DNA from: Ectocarpus siliculosus
Taxonomy: Eukaryota > Sar > Phaeophyceae > Ectocarpales > Ectocarpaceae
DNA length: 35,077 nucleotides
Direction of reading: 5' to 3'
Assembly (NCBI GenBank): GCA_000310025.1
Contig: FN649745.1
Location: 1,288,654 to 1,323,730 of the forward strand
Part shown: piece after piece, positions 21,542 to 32,100 of the stretch
Numbering within the stretch: the stretch's first letter is position 1
How the letters are laid out: each line of letters opens with the position of its first letter
Translations under genes and position numbers: made by a program
Notes under the pieces: model-generated
What the model was told of the DNA's origin: nothing
The model's database searches: none
What the model saw: the letters and a program-made list of their open reading frames with translations, nothing else

Positions 21542-24500
21542 GTCATGGGATGAAGCCAAAAGAGGTGACGAAAGCAATGAAGGCGTTGCACGAGGACAGC
21601 GACATCGACATCAACAAGCGCGCGGTGCAGAACGCAGCTGCCATTGTGCACGGGGCGAGAGAAGCCGAGAGATGCTGCCGATGCGTACGAAGGAGGTGTG
21701 TCCAATGTGTCCGTTGAGACTGTTGCCTCTCTTGTTATGTGTGTGGGATGTTGGGTTTTGCTCAAGGCGGTATCCGGGCGACAAGACACATACGATCGCA
21801 GGTGACAACCGGGAGAATATATGCCCCATGACACCAAACCAAGAAATGTTGGAGGTAAAAAATGTGTGCCGTGCCGTCGTCGTGGTTTTGCGCTGATGCC
21901 CTCGATGTTTCCGGGCGCTTAACATGTTGCAATTTCAGGTCATGGCCGCGACGGCCGACGGCGGAGTGTGCGAGATCAAGATGGATGACAGCGGCCGCCT
22001 GACGCACATCTGGTGGCAAACGAGAGAGCAGGTAGGTCGCCGGTCGTTGTGCCCCATACGAATATTCCCCAGCCGGAAGGTTTGCTTTCATTTTAGCATC
22101 TCGCACGTACCGCTTCGCCGTCCGCAAATGTAGGACGTCTGACCGAAAGCACGCCGTAGGCAAGGGTGGGGGTGCGTTGTGACGCGTCCAACACACGTCA
22201 CACCCACAATTAAGTGCTCTCGATCCCCTTCGACGTCATGCTCCGAATACGCAGGTGGCGCTTTGGAATCGGTACGGTCACGTTGCGCTCTACGACGACA
22301 CCGCTGTCAAGAACAGATACCGTATGCCTCTCGGTGTGCTCGCTGTCGTCGATTCGGAGTATCGGACGCGGATCGTCGGCCAAAGCATAACGGCCGACAC
22401 CACAACGGACACTTTCCTGTGGATGTTGAAGAGTGCGTTGGAGTCTCGCGGGAAGCAGCCGGATACCTTCATCCAGGACGCGGACGCGGCGATGACGGCG
22501 GCGGTGCGAGAGGTGTTCCCGGACGCGCTGGCGAGGCGCAATTTATGGCACCTCAACCAGAACGTTATCAAGGCCCTCGCTAAAGTCCTTGGTGGGTACA
22601 TGAAGGTGCGCTCTACTGTGTGTGTTGGCGTGGTTAGTCTGGCCTCTCGTATTGTCCTGGTCGCGCGACGTACGCTGCCCACTCTAGCCCCCCTCCCCCA
22701 CTCCCGCTTGTATCCCCTGTGCGAGTTGGTGCGTTGTCATGGATCAGTGTCGCCTACTTGGAAGAGTGATATCCAGCGTCTCTGCGTAGACCGTGATGCG
22801 GAGACGACCTCGGCTTCGACGGAAACATACCTCACGACGTCCAGTGCACACAGAAAAAGCAGCAGCAGCAGCAGCAGGTTGTAAGCACCAATGGTATGTC
22901 GCTGAGTTTTTTCAACCCTCTCCTCGTCTCGCCTTAGCGCTAACGAAGTGTACGGGGTTGTTGGTGGCAGTCAATCGTACAGACCGGTAGCCCATATCGC
23001 AAAGGCCCCAACTCACGCAACACCCACCCGGCCCACGTCGTTTGTGTTTTCCGCAGCCTTTCATGGACGAGTTCAGGTGTGTGCGTCAGCAGCTGTCATT
23101 GGCGAAGTTCGAACGGAAGTTCAACGCCCTCATCGAAAAGTACCCGAAGGCGGAGAAGTACATGCAAGTAGTATATGACGACCGTGCACGGTGGGCGGAA
23201 TATGTGTCGCCCCTGGTGTTCTCCGTGGGTTCGTGGACGACATCAAGAGTTGAAGGTGCGTGTATGCGTCATCTGCCATCATGAGCGTTTTGTTCGAGAA
23301 CGACAGCGCATATAGCGTTGTCGTTGTTTTTGGGAGTTTTTCTACGTCTGTAGGGGTTGGGGGCGGCTATCTTCCTTGCCCCCTATTTACTATGCCATTG
23401 GTGAGTGCTTCTGGACGAATTTATCGTACGCCGTCAGTGGATGACCAGTAAACAACTCCCTACATGACGCTAATGTTTACGACCTCTTCGAAACATGTGG
23501 CTGTTGTCCGGCCCCTGTTGTTCGGGATTGATGTACTTGGTCGGTGCACTGCGATCGTCCGGCTCACGTGTACATACATCTGTGGCGATGGGTGCGTCAA
23601 GTCATAGGCTTCTCTTTCAGTCGTTTGGCGTACTGCGACTTCAACGATGTCTGATGACACCAATCACTAACCTACGGTTTGGTTTGTGTGTCGCTTCTTG
23701 CGTGTTTGTCCGCCGCACACACAACAGGCCAAAACGCCCTCATCAGGGATAGGTGCAACTCGCGCTCCTCGCTTTTGGACGTGGCGAAGTACTTTTCGGG
23801 CATCATCTGTTCCCAGAAGGATGCCGCCATGCTGCGTGACGCAATCGACCATCTGCCGCCTAATCGGATGGCGGCTCCACCAGCGACCGCTTTCAAGAGT
23901 GTGCTCGAGTCCTGCGAGTTCTCCATCGCGGGCTGGCCGCGGCGGTTCATGGAGCAAGAGATGACCGCGGCCATCACGTTTTGCCAGATGGGTGGTGGGG
24001 AGGTGGATGGACCAGAACGCGCGGCAGCTTCGGGGCGCACGTTCGAGTACATCGAGGACAAGCTTTGCGACGCCATTTACGTCTTCGGGATTCACGAGCA
24101 GCGTGATGACAAGGCCTTCGACTACCTCGTCTTGCTCTTTTCCGACGGTAGCCATCTCTGCCAGTGCCGCACACTCCAAACTCTCAGGCTATTTTGTCGC
24201 CATGTGTGGGCGGCGATGATGTACAGCCCCCGATTCAGATTCCACGTAGGCCTCCTGCACGAGCACTGGCTGACGGAAAAGGCGAGGGGAACACCGCAGC
24301 AGGACTGGCCGGATGTCGCCCGCCCTCGGTGGGTGGTATCCAACCGCCACGCTGCGAGAGAAGTGGACGGGGCGGCGGGAGAGGGAGAGGGAGAGGGGGT
24401 GGGGGGATGCAGCGGGAGGTGGAAGTCTTTCGTTGGGAGCAGCCAGACGGTGCAGACGGTCCTGTTGGACTTGAAGGAGAAGGGGCCCACGGACCAGGAT

Positions 24501-24800
24501 AGACAAGTGTTGTACGCCGACGTAACGAAGAAGCTCGGGCAAGCCGCGAGTATTTTGTCTGATCGCTTTTCACCGACAGTCGCCGTAGCCCTCGTGGACC
24601 AATTTCTGACGATGGTCAATGTGCAAGCAGGCGGGGTAGGAACTACAACGACGGGAGGGCGGGGGGCGGCTCTCTTCATGGCCAACCCTGGAACTGTTCG
24701 CCTGCCCGCTAGGACAAGTAATAAAAGACGACCTGGCGCTGCAGAAAGATACACAAGAGGGGGTAGCAAGAGAGCCGCGACTTCGGGGTCCCAACTCTAG
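21542..24800 (+). CDS. MULE transposase with SWIM zinc finger, 5' end incomplete
   Basis: Exons: 21542-21684 (donor GTACGA is the least sure), 21939-22031, 22255-22605, 23057-23255, 23728-24800 (stop TAG). Phases match at every junction, giving about 618 residues. The DDE-type transposase core starts in exon 3. LYDDTAVKNRYRMPL holds the first Asp, DTFIQDADAAM the second, and VFPDALARRNLWHLNQN the conserved His region. Exon 4 continues with KYPKAEKYMQVVYDDRARW and ends in SRVE; SRVEGQN across the junction probably contains the catalytic Glu. Exon 5 carries a SWIM finger at about 24159-24210 (CQCRTLQTLRLFCRH, form CxC...CxH). After it comes a Gly/Glu-rich, then basic tail. The N-terminal DNA-binding region was not found on this strand. 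The enzyme would cut and paste the element by its inverted repeats. No internal stop is seen, so activity is possible but unproven. Confidence 0.88.
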
Positions 24801-25712
24801 TTTCGGTGTTGCATACTTTGGGGTACGTGAGTAGCGGTACGCGGCCCTAGGTTTACGACGTCACCGGGGCATATGCCTGAACGATGTTTTGTCCCCCCCC
24901 GGCGGCAGGTCAAGGCTCGGTGTGTTGTTTATTTTTCGCTTCGGCGTTTTTGCGCCGATCGCCGTCTGTGATGTTGTCGATTTTGTGTTTGTATGTCTAT
25001 TTGGTTGTTGCGGTGTAGCGTTCGATGGGGCCATCTGGTTCCTGTCCTGTTTTTATTTCTTTTGTTCCATTTCCTTTTCTTTTCTTTCTTCCGCCCCCTT
25101 TTTTGCCGTGTTGGGGTCATATCCAGGTCCTTTCTTTTTTTGGTGGGGGTCAGTCTATCATCAAATCGCTGTTGGATATTGATTGTTCTGTTTTGTTTTT
25201 TTCTGCGTCTATCTGTGCTTGTCGACCTGTGTGCTCTGCGAAGAAAACCGTGTGAGCCGCGTCTCGAGTTTGTTGAGCGGGCCTGCGGTGTGCGAACTAA
25301 ACGATGCCTACAGATTTTGACGGCCCCATGATGACTGACATCCATCACGGCAGCACCGTGCAGCAGGTTATATCTACCAAAAAAAGAATACTGCTGTATG
25401 TAGTTCACAAAATCTACAGCAACAATTGCTTGCAGCAGCAGAAACGCACAACAACAGCAGCACCACACGCGGATAGACACACACACAGAGAGAGACGAGC
25501 ACTCCTCTAAGTACGGGGCGTTGTGTGTCGTCGTGTCCTCCTGTTCCTCTGAGGCCTAGCGTCTCCTGGGCATCCCGGGTGCGAAGGGTGGCCTTGGCGT
25601 GAAATATGTGCCAGTATGGCAGTATGGACTGTTGAGGCTGTTGCTGCAGACGAGAGCTCTGCTTCCGAAGACAACGGGCGTTAGATCCAGGCTCCGAGAT
25701 AATATTGAATTT
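24801..25712 (+). other. 3' part of the MULE, non-coding
   Basis: This lies between the transposase stop and the right inverted repeat. The plus strand is strongly T-rich from about 24905 to 25260, as expected of a downstream untranslated region of the transposase. A CAG-rich patch (about 25418-25465) follows. No further gene is seen. Confidence 0.5.
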
Positions 25713-25831
25713 GAGAGGGAGAGAGGAGAACCTCTTCGGGGACACTCCGGGCGGTTTCCCGGGGTTTCGATCCGTCCGGATGTTTGGACTGTGGTTCTCT
25801 TTTATAATCCATGGATTGCAAATATTCGCGC
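25713..25831 (-). repeat. MULE terminal inverted repeat, right
   Basis: Reverse complement of the left repeat at 19782-19898, with few differences. The outer end reads GGATTGCAAATATTCGCG on the plus strand. Confidence 0.9.
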
Positions 25832-25844
25832 CCGGCCCCGCGGG
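25832..25844 (+). repeat. Candidate target-site duplication, right
   Basis: CCGGCCCCGCGGG, identical and in the same orientation as 19769-19781. The core CCCCGCGGG is nearly self-complementary, so it could alternatively be part of the terminal repeat. Confidence 0.55.
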
Positions 25845-27008
25845 CACAACGTCTCTCTGAACTCTGAAAACCTTCCTCTCTCACCGGTACTTCTTACTCG
25901 CTGCGTCTTTTCCAATATTTTCACACGAGAGAGCGCCGTGCGGGCCTCTTTTCACCAGCACCACAAGTAGAGACCGTGGGGGAGGGTGTCGCTACTGTCT
26001 GCCCAGCAGCAGGTCGGGATGCTCGCGCACTCGGAACCGCGGTCTACTCGGAGCTCCCCGATATCCGATGATTGTGTCGTGTACTTGTTGGTGTTTCGGG
26101 CAACACGGACGAAGGTTGTTGTGTGCGGGCAGATCTGCCTTTCTTTGCTTGGTTGTATTGATTTCCGTCAATAGTTGCATGGACAGATGCTCTCGAAACA
26201 GTGCAGCGATTCTTTGGGGAAAATTCTCAACCATTTTGCCAGTGGTTGGGGGTCGGCCTCGTCTCTTCCGACGGTTCGGGCGTGCGATGGTTGGCGGAGC
26301 GTCCGATAACAAAGGCAGAAGCCAGTTTGCTTTCATCACGGAGATGCGGAGATGAGAAGGAAGAAATAATCCATCACCATCATCAGGTATAGCACCTCGA
26401 CGACTGACTGCTGTAGCCATGGTCGGCTACCCTGCCCCACGATAGGGAGAAATCACCCCGCATAAAAAATTAGCCACAGACAGAGCTGGGCGGGTGGGTG
26501 TGTCTCGGTCGCAGCCTCTCTCTGCGTCCAGATCTGAACCGGTCACCGTGTCGTTCTGCTGCGTTCAGCTGTGGACCAACAACTGTGGACGGGACGGAGC
26601 GAGCCTTCGCAGCATATATCATCGTAGAATAGGTCGACGCATCGCATCTTGCATCAGGTGGTGGTCGTGGTCGTGGTTATGGTCGTGGTGGTACTCATGT
26701 TGGGGGGGGAAAAGCTCTCCTCTCTCGCGTTGGTACATTCTGTTCCACGGCGGTTGGTTGATTGACCCTCCGTGGTCGTGAATTGAAGTCCCCCGAGCCA
26801 ACCCGAGCAGCATAAAACATTATTATTCAAATTCGTGCGAGCGAGAGAGATCTCTACGTTTTGTGGGGGGGGTGTATAGGTATATATATGTACTGGTGGT
26901 AGTCATGTTCAATCGGTCCACGAGGGAGTGGCTGAATCCTTCTCGCGATAAAGACCGAAGGCGCCGCAACGCGGAAGACGGAAGGCGGAGAAAACAAAAA
27001 CTAACTAA
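25845..27008. other. Intergenic stretch, no gene seen
   Basis: No gene is recognised. A short minisatellite of GGTCGT/GGTTAT-type units lies at about 26658-26700, followed by a G run (26701-26709). A TATATATA patch lies near 26880. Confidence 0.5.
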
Positions 27009-28267
27009 GACCCATGTTTATGGTCGCCAAATCTTTGAAAAAAATCTTCAAATGTTATCAAACATTTGCGCGCGAATATCTGCCAGAGGAACATTTGAGT
27101 ACCGTTTTTATGGGCAACAAAATCTTTATCGTGTGGTTTCTCGAAATGCATCGCACGTGCGGCGGGAATCGTGGTCTACTGCTACCAAACGATTTGTGAC
27201 AGACAAACCACAAATGCGTCATGGAAACTGGATGTAACGAGCTCGCAAAGGGCTCCCCACAACCCTTGATGCACTGAGCTGATGCTGTGCCCGCCAATAT
27301 GTGGCGATAGCGCTCCGGGCGTGCGAAAAAAAATGTTCTCGGTGTCAAAAAGAGACCAAAACGTGCGTCAGCGCTTCCCAACGGCAAAAAGTCGGCCGCT
27401 TGAGAGGACACGTGAGTACAAAACTATCCAGCTCTCGTTCTCTAGACCATCGATTCATGTTTTGTCTTCTTGGGTGTCTTCTCCATCAACGACTCTCATC
27501 CGGTTGTGCGTGGGTTGGCAGTGGCCGCGCTCAGCCGGCAGGGAGGCACATCGTTATGCACGCAAAGTTGTGGACACAACGTTTTTTTCGGTCTATTTTT
27601 TCACTTGAATATAGAGTCCTTGTTCCTCCGTCCCAAAAAAGACTTTTTCAACACATCGAGTTCACAGCGACGCGCCTCCCTGCCTGATGAGTAAGTCCAC
27701 TGCTGAACCACGCACACCCGGATGAGAGCCGTTGCTGGAGAAGACACCCAAGAAGACAAAACATGAATCGATGGTCTAGAGGACGAGAGCTGGATAGTTT
27801 TGTACTCACCTCTCCTCTCAAGCAGCCGACTTTTTGCCGTTTGGAGACACAAACCACGCTTTCTCCGTGCCCTCCAAACCACCCCTGTCTGTTTGTTTTT
27901 TTGTGCACGCTTGACGAGCTCCCGCCATGTATCAGCCGGCAAAACATTGACACGGTGACTCTAGGGTTGTCCGGATCCCTCTATGAGCTTGCTACGTTGA
28001 GTGTGCGCTACGCAGTGGTTGGTGTTTAGGACGGAAGGGGCGGTCGTCTACTAATCCCGCCGCTCTTGGGAAACATTTTCGCGACCTGCCCCATTTCAAA
28101 ATGTTTGAGAATATTTTGTCAAACGAGCGACTTTTGCCCCATTTCAAAATGTTTGAGAATATTTTGGCGAAGATTTTCTCCCATAAACAGTGAAACAAAA
28201 TCTTTGTCCGCAAATGTTTGAAAATATAAACATTTTCGCAAAGATTTGGCGACCATAAACATGGGTC
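27009..28267. mobile_element. 1.26-kb foldback DNA element with TAA target duplication
   Basis: The ends are 29-bp perfect inverted repeats (27009-27037 and 28239-28267) starting GACCCATGTTTATGGTCGCC. Each end is flanked directly by TAA (27006-27008 and 28268-28270). A 3-bp TWA duplication is a hallmark of PIF/Harbinger elements, so that superfamily is likely. The interior is also a long, imperfect palindrome. For example GTGAGTACAAAACTATCCAG at about 27411 is the reverse complement of 27790-27809, and similarity extends over roughly 27290-27590 against 27640-27955. No transposase is encoded. The right arm contains a direct repeat of about 48-bp period (CCCCATTTCAAAATGTTTGA at about 28089 and 28137). 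It is therefore a non-autonomous foldback element. Confidence 0.8.
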
Positions 28268-28270
28268 TAA

Positions 28271-28800
28271 CTCCTTTTATTATATATTTATTTGAAGTTG
28301 TCGGGTGCTGCTGCGTCCAGAATTAATTGTTAGGAAAATACAAACACAGAAAGACTACCCATTCGAGCGAGATATATATACAGATTGTATACATTTTGTT
28401 GTTGTCTTCACATTAAAAACCGTTCCGATCTCTCTCTACCCAGTACATTCATATATATATATATATGTCCGTACTGATCCAACACATGATGACGCGATCG
28501 AACTTTTACCCTATAAAAATGTAGTACGCTCAAACAAACTGGCCCCGAGGGGTGTCCGCAAGTCAATAATACCACCAGTAGATATCAACGAGACAGATAT
28601 TCTGGAGTCCTCCGCTCCCTCCCCGCGCTGTGCGAGGTAACAACTGAGAATATAGACTAGGAGTCAGCATCACGGGCCAGAGAGAAAGAGGTACACCCCC
28701 CCCTTTGGTTGGTTCAATCTTGGTGCTGCTGCTTCACACGCAAGCAGAGACAAGGCCATCTCACACAGAAAAAGAGAGAAATACATATATAATATATGTA
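28271..28800. other. AT-rich intergenic stretch
   Basis: No gene is seen. There is an AT dinucleotide run at about 28451-28466 and a small palindrome ATACATATA-TAA-TATATGTAT (about 28781-28801) directly before the tRNA-like sequence. Confidence 0.5.
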
Positions 28801-28801
28801 T

Positions 28802-28866
28802 GCCCGGTGGTCTAGTTGGTATCCGCGACACCTTCTAGAGGTCAGGTCAGGGGTTCGAATCTATGG
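28802..28866 (+). other. tRNA-like sequence (SINE head or tRNA relic)
   Basis: The sequence GCCCGGTGGTCTAGTTGGTA has a good internal A box (TGGTCTAGTTGG, 28808-28819). A B box GGTTCGAATCT follows at 28852-28862. The spacing is that of a tRNA gene. However the T stem does not pair well, the 3' acceptor strand that should match GCCCGGT is missing, and the anticodon arm is poor. It is best read as a tRNA-derived SINE head or a decayed tRNA gene, not a working tRNA. Confidence 0.45.
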
Positions 28867-28915
28867 AATATGACAATAAAGCAATACTTTAATTTATTGT
28901 CATATTCCATAGATT
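28858..28915. repeat. Perfect 23-bp-arm hairpin overlapping the B box
   Basis: Arms 28858-28880 (AATCTATGGAATATGACAAT...) and 28893-28915 are exact reverse complements around a 12-base loop (GCAATACTTTAA). The left arm begins inside the B box of the tRNA-like sequence, so the two features are physically fused. Confidence 0.88.
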
Positions 28916-29150
28916 GGTGGGTTTCAAAATTGCGGGTTGTTAGTGTGCATGCAAGTGTTCTTCGCGATTCACGGGGCGAAAATCGAGCGGGGTACCGTTG
29001 CACACGAAAAAGGCGATTCGCGGTGCCTCTGGTGGTGGAGCCCGACAGCGGCTCCGCACAAAGACAGACGCAGCAGAGAGAGAGCGCGGGTGTCTGGCGG
29101 GGTTTTACTTGCAAAGCTGTTGTAGACCGCCAACTGAGGGATAGCCTATC

Positions 29151-32100
29151 ATGCATCCGCATATGCCCTGGCGTCGCTCGATCAGTCCTAGTCCTCGTTC
29201 AAGTTCAGACGGGAGCAATCCGCCACCAGCGCCGCCGGTACCACCGCCGGCAGGTGGGTCACCAGCACCGGCACCAGCACCAGCACAAGCGACAGCGACA
29301 GCGACAGTACCAGCAACGCCTGTAAAAAACTCCAGCGACGGGGGAAGCAGACCGTCGCCGAAGCAGAGAATACCATGGCATAGATCGTCAAACTCGCCAG
29401 CAACAGGAACATCAGCAACTGCGGCACCACCACGACGACGGGCGGAGGCACCCGCGGGAGTAGGCAAAGCCGTCGCAGCAGCCGCCGCGAGCAACACCGA
29501 TCAGCCTGGGGGTAGCAACTGCGGTGTCGGCGGCTCTGCCATGTCTCGCAGCTCGTCCTCCAGGAGCACGCTCCCGCCTAGCTCCTCCAGCGAGGACGGC
29601 GGGGGCCAAGCGAGCCCCCGGCCACAGCGGCGGCCGCGACCGGGCGAGCGGCGGCGCTCGGCGGCGGAGGAGCGCAACAGCAGTAGCGGCACGAATGGGA
29701 GTTCGAGCATCGGTGCAAGAGCTTCTCCCTTGCCAGCAGCAGCAACAGCAGGCCCTTCAAGCCGTGGTGAACAGAAGCCCGCGGAGGCAAAGGCAGGCAC
29801 TTCAAGCGCCGCCAGGCCGGGGGCTGCGACCCGAGCGGGGAGACCCGGAGGGGGTGCGAGCGGCAATCGACCGGGCTACATCTCGAGGAAGAGCACGGCA
29901 GCAGCGAAAATGACAGCAGCAGCGGGGCAGCAAAGGCAAGGGAGCGGAGGAGGGGCGCTGGCGGGGGTCGGGCTTCATCCCACCGCAGAGCAAGGAGAAT
30001 CGAGCTTGAGCAGCAGCAGCAGCAACAACACAAATATCAGCGCTGGTAGCAGTAGCAGTGGAAGCAGCAACAACAGAAGCCCCCAACGGGCAGCAGGGGG
30101 GGCAGGGGCAGGGAGCGGGGGCGGCGCGCGGAGGAGCGATAAGAAGGAGGTGGTTGCTAGGTCTGACCGTCGCAGAACCAGGGGGGGATTGGAAGCAGCG
30201 ACTCGGATCACCAGCGGGGACGTCTCCTATGTGAGTCAAACGTGTGCTTTGCGGCAAAAGAAGGCATCACCGGCTGACCTTGCGGGTGCCACTTTGTAGG
30301 CTCTCTCAAGAAACTGCCGCTTCCACGAGTATCGCTGTTTGCATTCTTTTCAATCTGAATATCTACTCACGCTCCAGTCGAAAAAGGGGCAAGGATTGGA
30401 CTGCTGTTTTCGGAGATATTTTGGTACCTTGGTAAGGTCAGGACCTACGGGGGTAACCGTAAAAGGCGGAGAGATGGCACCGGTCGGGGAGGTGGCACCG
30501 GGGTGCGCAACGAAAACCAAGAACGGCATGATTTAGTTCGATTCCCGCATTGGGGTCGGTGAGATCGCACCCGGTGCGAGATCCCGGCGACCCCCAAATC
30601 CAATTGAGCTCTCTTTTGAGCTGCCGGGTAGAGGTACTTGTGGGTACCTGTGGGGACGGTATCATCAGCGGAGCTCCAGTCCTTTCTGCATGCATGTACG
30701 CTCGCGGTTTACGCGGGATGTGAGTTGTGTTATTTTTGTTGGTGTGGAAATTGTGTGGAAATTGCCAACGCAACATACAACAACCCCATTACACAACGAT
30801 TTCTACGCTTCGTATGCACACATATTGGTATTCGTAGAGGGGAAGACCGAAACGAAAGCAGGAGACCACCAGACCGTGTGTTCCAGTTCCCCTGACGGAA
30901 ACCACATCGTTTGTTGTTCTTGTCACGCCATAGCCAAACTCGTATTCAAACCCCCATGACCACTCGCTGCATGGAGAGCTGCTACGAACCAGCCTACGTC
31001 GCCGTTATCGGTGTGCTCCCAGCCAGCAGCAACGGTACCTACACGTCTGCTTATAGATACCAATACTGAGAGGAGGCGGAGAAATGCCACCGACCGGGGA
31101 GATGGCACTGGGGTGCGTGCTTAGAACACCGCCGAGCACCAGCTGGCCCGCTTTGTGTATTTCATTGCGCATCGCACCGGTCGGAGAGGTCGCACCGGGG
31201 TGCCTTGGGAAAGCTAATCGAAATTGTTTCGTTGCATTTCCGGGATCGAAAAGATCGCACCGGGGGGGGGGGCGTACTCTTATGTTTTGCATGCCTTAGC
31301 GGTTAGACCATTGAGCACGCGTCCTCGAGAGGACGGAGCATTGTTCCCACAGGACCGATCACCGGTGGCCAATCGTTCCTTCATACTTTGCCGAATGTGG
31401 CTCGAAAATGTCTTCCCTGGCCTAAATATCCTATCAATATCACTTCCCGCCTTGTCAACCCACCTCCTATGCCCCAGTACAGCTACGGTCTTTGGCTATT
31501 CCATGCCTCATACATCTCCCTGTATCTTCCTTCTGCTTTCCCCAGCTCAGCCATGTACACTTCCCTCTCCTTGTACAACGGACATTCCGTAACTACATGA
31601 ACCCGGCCTTCGCACTCCTAGCCGCATTCACTTTGAACGTGTCGTCGTCTTCATCGTCTACCTTCCTGTATCTTCTTCGTCTGCGTTCTCGAAAGCCAAT
31701 ATCCCCGGTCCTGAATTTGACCTTCAGCTTCGTCCCTGCATCCATTGGTCCATGTAGGTACTCCTTGAACCCTGATCGCACCGGGGTGGTGCGAAAAAAT
31801 TCCCGATAAACAAACATTTATCTATATGATCGCACCCGGTGCCATCTCTCCGCCTTTTTTACGGTACAGTAGTAGTCGGCTTGCCTGTGTGTGACAATGG
31901 CGAAGCTGATCAAATGCCGAATCGGCGATGCCCCGTTGGCAGTTGCAGGTGCTCCCTCACGTATATTTCTACAACACTGCGCATTTATGGCTGGACCCTC
32001 CCAAACCATTACCGCGTTTCTCTCTCTTGTTTGGCGGGGGGGAGGGGGGGGTAGTTGGCGTTACAGCTGTTGTAGCGGTAATGTCCATTCCGCTGTCTTT

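Larger units (their letters stand above)
19782..25831 (+). mobile_element. Mutator-like (MULE) DNA transposon, 6.05 kb
   Basis: The two ends are long inverted repeats. The left repeat is about 19782-19898; the right is about 25713-25831. They differ at only a few positions. Reading inward both start GCGCGAATATTTGCAATCCA. Directly outside each end is the same 13-mer CCGGCCCCGCGGG in the same orientation (19769-19781 and 25832-25844), a candidate target-site duplication. It contains a palindromic core, so orientation is partly ambiguous, and 13 bp is longer than the 9 bp usual for MULEs. Inside is a spliced MULE transposase with a SWIM finger (21542-24800, plus strand). The long TIRs, transposase type and length fit an autonomous or recently autonomous MULE. 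Confidence 0.9.

Noticed and set aside
28081-28240. Short direct repeats suggesting a CRISPR-like array
   Set aside because: Only two copies, AT-rich, inside a transposable element with clear terminal repeats, in a eukaryotic genome.
28802-28873. Functional tRNA gene
   Set aside because: A and B boxes are present, but the acceptor and T stems do not pair and the anticodon arm is poor.
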